Source of the DNA: Opitutus sp. GAS368
GTDB taxonomy: Bacteria; Verrucomicrobiota; Verrucomicrobiia; Opitutales; Opitutaceae
Direction: 5' to 3'
Assembly: GCA_945903465.1 (NCBI GenBank)
Contig: CAMDOF010000054.1
Coordinates: forward strand, 1 to 42,869
DNA: 42,869 bases
Shown: positions 40,422 to 42,869 of the stretch, piece after piece
How positions within the stretch are numbered: the first letter of the stretch is position 1
How the letters are laid out: each line of letters starts with the position of its first letter
Translations under genes and position numbers: made by a program
Notes under the pieces: generated by a model
Databases searched by the model: none
Seen by the model: the letters and a program-made list of their open reading frames with translations, nothing else
Told to the model about the DNA's origin: nothing

Positions 40422-42023
40422 TCATCTGCCGACCCACGCTGACTTCAGTTCGTTCACTTCCAAAAGTTTGATCTGGGTGGCCGTCCCGGCTGTCAGGGAA
40501 AGCGTGCGGTTTTTTGAATCGGGAACCACCACAAAGCTCGCCGCCGCCTCGCCGTCATTGACGAAAAGCTCCAGCGAGGCCCGATCGACGAGCACGCGCA
40601 GTTTGACCTCGCCGTTCACTTCTGGCGCGCGAATGGCGCGCCGGCCATTGTCGGTGTAGGGCCGCCGTTTGTCAGCGGGGAGTTTGATCATCCCCGCCCT
40701 TTCGCCTTCAACGCGGGCGGTGTTGGTAAAGGCGAATTCCCTCTTTGCCGCGTCATACTGAATCGCCAATCCACGAACATGGAGAGTGAGATCGCCGGTC
40801 GGGACAAACGCGATGCTCAGGTCGATCAGCTCGGGAGCGAGGGGTGCGAGCTTGGCCTTGGCGGCTTCTACGCTGAGGTTCTCAAACTTGCTCGTCTTCG
40901 CGTGGAGCGCAGCGAGTTCCCCGACCGGATTGCGGAACAGGCGGATGCCCTCGGGCGTGGTGCGCAATGTGATCTCGGCCGGAATCGACATCTGTTGAGT
41001 GAAGGGCATGCCCGCCTCGGTGAACGGGCTGTAGCCGGCGGACTTGCTTTGCAACCAGCCGATGTGCACCGCCCGGCGGTCGGGAGCTTGGTTGAACACT
41101 TGGGCCGCATAATAGGCGTCGCCAAAATCAAACCGCAGCGGGCGCCCGTCCTTATCCTTCGCGCCAAGGCCCGTCCACGTTCTGCCATCAAAGTCGCCGA
41201 CCTCATACCGAGTCCCAGCATCGGCGATTACCCATTTCACATTCTTCGAATCCCCATCGACAGCGACGCTAAACATGTCGAGGCACTCAGCAGCCTTGTT
41301 CGGGATGTCGCCCAGTTTTTCCCAATGCAGGAGATCGGTGGATCGCCAGAGCCGCACGGCCCGATCTTTGCCACCGACCATCATGATCAGCACATAAGAA
41401 TTGCTCGCCGGGTGATAGAAAACCTTGGGGTCGCGCTGCCCTCCCTCGCCGTCGGGCTGGTGATCGATGAGTGGCCTGCCGCCGTTGATTTTACTCCAGG
41501 TGCGGCCTTTGTCCGTGCTGAAGGCACCCGCCTGGAAAAATGCGGCCTTTTTGTCCTCCCCCGTATGAGTCGCCGTGTAAATCGCGAAGAGGGTTTTTAC
41601 TTCGCCGTGTTGTTTGCCCAGCGCATTCAATCCATCCACGACCGCCGAGCCCGACCAGATGGCGTGGATAGCGCCCTGCTCCCATTTCACATTGGGATAC
41701 GGATTGATCGCATGGGGCAATTGCTGCCAGTGCATCAGATCGCGACTCACCGCATTGCCCCATGATTTTGGTCCGCTGATGTTGCCCTTGGCATGATGTT
41801 GAAAGCACATGTGCCACTCGCCGTCGTAGTAAACCATCCCGTTCGGATCGTTCAGCCAGCCCATGCGCGAGGTAAAATGAAACTGCGGGCGCAAGGGCTG
41901 ATCATAGCCGACGCCCGCATACAACGAGAACGTGGACCATTCGTCGGCAAGCTTTGGTTCGGCCGCCGCAATTACCGCTGCGCCGGACAATGCAGCGGAC
42001 AAACCGGCCATTCGAATTCGCAT
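40422..42023 (-). CDS. Secreted GH32 fructosidase (levanase/invertase-like)
   Basis: A 533-aa enzyme from the ATG giving MRIRMAGLSAAL; two extra codons exist upstream. The signal peptide is short (ending near IAAA). The GH32 propeller begins directly: LRPQFHFTSRMGWLNDPNG with nucleophile D59, QRDPKVFYHP with D198, and AECLDMFSV with acid/base E246. The C-terminal beta-sandwich (about 370-530) ends LRVLVDRASLELFVNDGEAAAS, the usual terminal module. It lacks the N- and C-terminal extra modules of the larger GH32 downstream, so the two probably differ in substrate length or localisation. It is closely related in sequence style to the dead GH32 fragment just upstream (shared VSRDL-HW block), suggesting old duplication in this locus. 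Confidence 0.93.
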   Translation of the reverse strand: MRIRMAGLSAALSGAAVIAAAEPKLADEWSTFSLYAGVGYDQPLRPQFHFTSRMGWLNDPNGMVYYDGEWHMCFQHHAKGNISGPKSWGNAVSRDLMHWQQLPHAINPYPNVKWEQGAIHAIWSGSAVVDGLNALGKQHGEVKTLFAIYTATHTGEDKKAAFFQAGAFSTDKGRTWSKINGGRPLIDHQPDGEGGQRDPKVFYHPASNSYVLIMMVGGKDRAVRLWRSTDLLHWEKLGDIPNKAAECLDMFSVAVDGDSKNVKWVIADAGTRYEVGDFDGRTWTGLGAKDKDGRPLRFDFGDAYYAAQVFNQAPDRRAVHIGWLQSKSAGYSPFTEAGMPFTQQMSIPAEITLRTTPEGIRLFRNPVGELAALHAKTSKFENLSVEAAKAKLAPLAPELIDLSIAFVPTGDLTLHVRGLAIQYDAAKREFAFTNTARVEGERAGMIKLPADKRRPYTDNGRRAIRAPEVNGEVKLRVLVDRASLELFVNDGEAAASFVVVPDSKNRTLSLTAGTATQIKLLEVNELKSAWVGR

Positions 42024-42130
42024 AAACAAGTGGATTACGATTCTATTTTCCTGACTTCAGCCACCGTCAGAAAACTCCGTTGCCTTGGGGCGTTTAACGG
42101 CGAACGGGCAAGGTTTAGTTGCACGGGTCT

Positions 42131-42576
42131 TCATCGCCGAACATTCCAGATGGATTCGAGGCGGTTGGCCTGAAGGAATCGGACGCGCAGATCGTTCCAA
42201 TCAACCACGCCGCTGCGGCTTCCGGGACGGTTGTCGATCAGCGGTTCCAGCACAGGCGGAAGTTCCTCCCAGTGGATCAAATCGCGACTCACCGCGTGGC
42301 CCCACTGCTTTTGGGCAGCCCGCCGAAGGGACCACTAATCATACAGGTAGAACAGGTGATCCTCACCTGCGTAATAGAACAAGCCGACGCATCTCCGACG
42401 CGACCTTGGCGTGGCATGGAGTGCAACTGCGGGCGTAGAGGATGCTGGTCGTTTCGCTGGCCCGAGATGTCGTCAAGCGTGATGTCGAATCTGGGGTCAG
42501 GCACTTTCGACGGCCGTCCGGAGGAGAGAGCGGCCGCAGCGAACAGACCGAGGGTGATGGAGTGCAACGTGCACAT
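42131..42576 (-). pseudogene. GH32 fossil (third fructosidase of the locus)
   Basis: On the minus strand an ATG at 42576 starts a signal-like segment (MCTLHSITLGLFAAAALSS), followed by DQHPLRPQLHSMPRQGRVGD, the strand that should lead into the GH32 nucleophile motif. A frameshift right there replaces the expected DPNG. In another frame the gene continues GLFYYAGEDHLFYLYD, a TAG stop at 42337-42335, then QKQWGHAVSRDLIHWEELPPVLEPLID. Homology fades at VVDWND, and everything after the first propeller blade is missing. It lies between a TonB receptor and an intact GH32, so it was probably part of the same utilisation locus. The nucleophile is destroyed and no activity is possible. Confidence 0.8.
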
Positions 42577-42608
42577 CGTGAGTATGCTTTTGCGGCTGCA
42601 AACCCCGC

Positions 42609-42869
42609 TCAGAATCGACCGCTGAGCCCGGCCGTGATGGTCGTCCCATTGATAATCGTGCTCTGCATGCGATCCTTGCTGCCGAGGTAGAGCGCCTGCG
42701 GCTGGTTGAAGAGATTGGAGACGTCGCACGTCAGGCTGAGCGCCGGGCGGATTTGATACGAGAGCCCAAGGTTAACGATGGTGCGCTTAAACCGGTAGAG
42801 ATTTCGCCACGCGGCGGTGGCCGAGTAGGTTTGCAGGTAGTCGCCGGTGTAATTCACCAACACCCGCGC
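42609..42869 (-). CDS. TonB-dependent receptor, C-terminal end (partial, runs off window)
   Basis: The last 86 codons of an outer-membrane receptor whose 5' part lies beyond the window. The barrel strands alternate (VNYTGDYLQTYS, YRFKRTIVNLGLSYQIRPALSLTCDVSNLFNQPQ), with the DVSNLFNQP turn common near the end of TonB-dependent receptors. The chain ends TTITAGLSGRF, with terminal phenylalanine. Its position upstream of three GH32 genes, one of them dead, suggests uptake of fructan oligosaccharides. No SusD-like gene is visible within the window. Confidence 0.85.
   Translation of the reverse strand, partial: ARVLVNYTGDYLQTYSATAAWRNLYRFKRTIVNLGLSYQIRPALSLTCDVSNLFNQPQALYLGSKDRMQSTIINGTTITAGLSGRF

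Noticed and set aside
40779..41765. 328-aa plus-strand ORF
   Set aside because: Antisense to the second GH32 gene.

Overview
The window looks like a piece of the chromosome of a GC-rich Verrucomicrobiota bacterium, most likely Opitutaceae. This is inferred from gene content: large TonB-dependent receptors with an N-terminal carboxypeptidase-like domain, a secreted Tat-type Gfo/Idh/MocA oxidoreductase beside a DUF6807 (PmoA) protein, secreted GH32 enzymes with extra beta-sandwich modules, an ALPPFxVEE-type segment just after a signal peptide, and weak or absent Shine-Dalgarno sequences. No rRNA, tRNA or CRISPR array was seen.

Layout. (1) 129-5868, minus strand: a TPR protein with a metal-ligand-less gluzincin-like domain, a Gfo/Idh/MocA oxidoreductase, a DUF6807 protein and a DUF481 outer-membrane protein. 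(2) 6120-10861: an rRNA-type SAM methyltransferase, a VOC protein and a secreted M16 (pitrilysin-type) peptidase. (3) 11080-11280: a ~200-bp element with four repeated end units like those of IS21-family elements but no transposase. (4) 11302-16674, minus: a polytopic GT-C-like/TPR protein, a strong terminator, and a complete TonB-dependent receptor. (5) 17173-19173: a membrane hybrid histidine kinase whose transmitter has lost its key residues but whose receiver is intact. (6) 19191-21625: a gene graveyard, with an IS701-type transposase fragment abutting the 3' end of a frameshifted TonB-receptor fossil. (7) 22068-25320: a SIS-domain sugar isomerase, a BadF-type (GlcNAc kinase-like) sugar kinase and a pair of overlapping conserved genes of uncertain role. 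(8) 25585-25980, minus: a stand-alone TonB C-terminal-domain protein.

(9) 26413-35927 is the most interesting part: a long co-directional lipid-modification locus. In order it holds a membrane acyl-lipid desaturase, an FAD-dependent amine-oxidase-like oxidoreductase, DUF1365, a CFA-synthase-like methyltransferase with an altered bicarbonate site, DUF1475, DUF2062, DUF1295, a second methyltransferase that resembles plant coclaurine N-methyltransferase along its whole length, and an RMDN-like TPR protein. Four successive junctions use or lie close to ATGA overlaps. Each larger gap downstream of the first methyltransferase is filled by a different C-rich tandem repeat, and DUF2062 begins with an in-frame hexanucleotide repeat. 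The set suggests a pathway that desaturates, methylates and further remodels membrane acyl chains, and perhaps a head group. The product cannot be read from sequence.

(10) 36056-42869, minus: an amidohydrolase, then a fructan/sucrose-type locus with two intact secreted GH32 enzymes, a sulfatase-like gene scrap, a third GH32 reduced to a frameshifted fossil, and the C-terminus of a TonB receptor running off the window. Receptor, secreted fructosidases and decayed paralog together read as a fructan-utilisation locus that is partly eroding.
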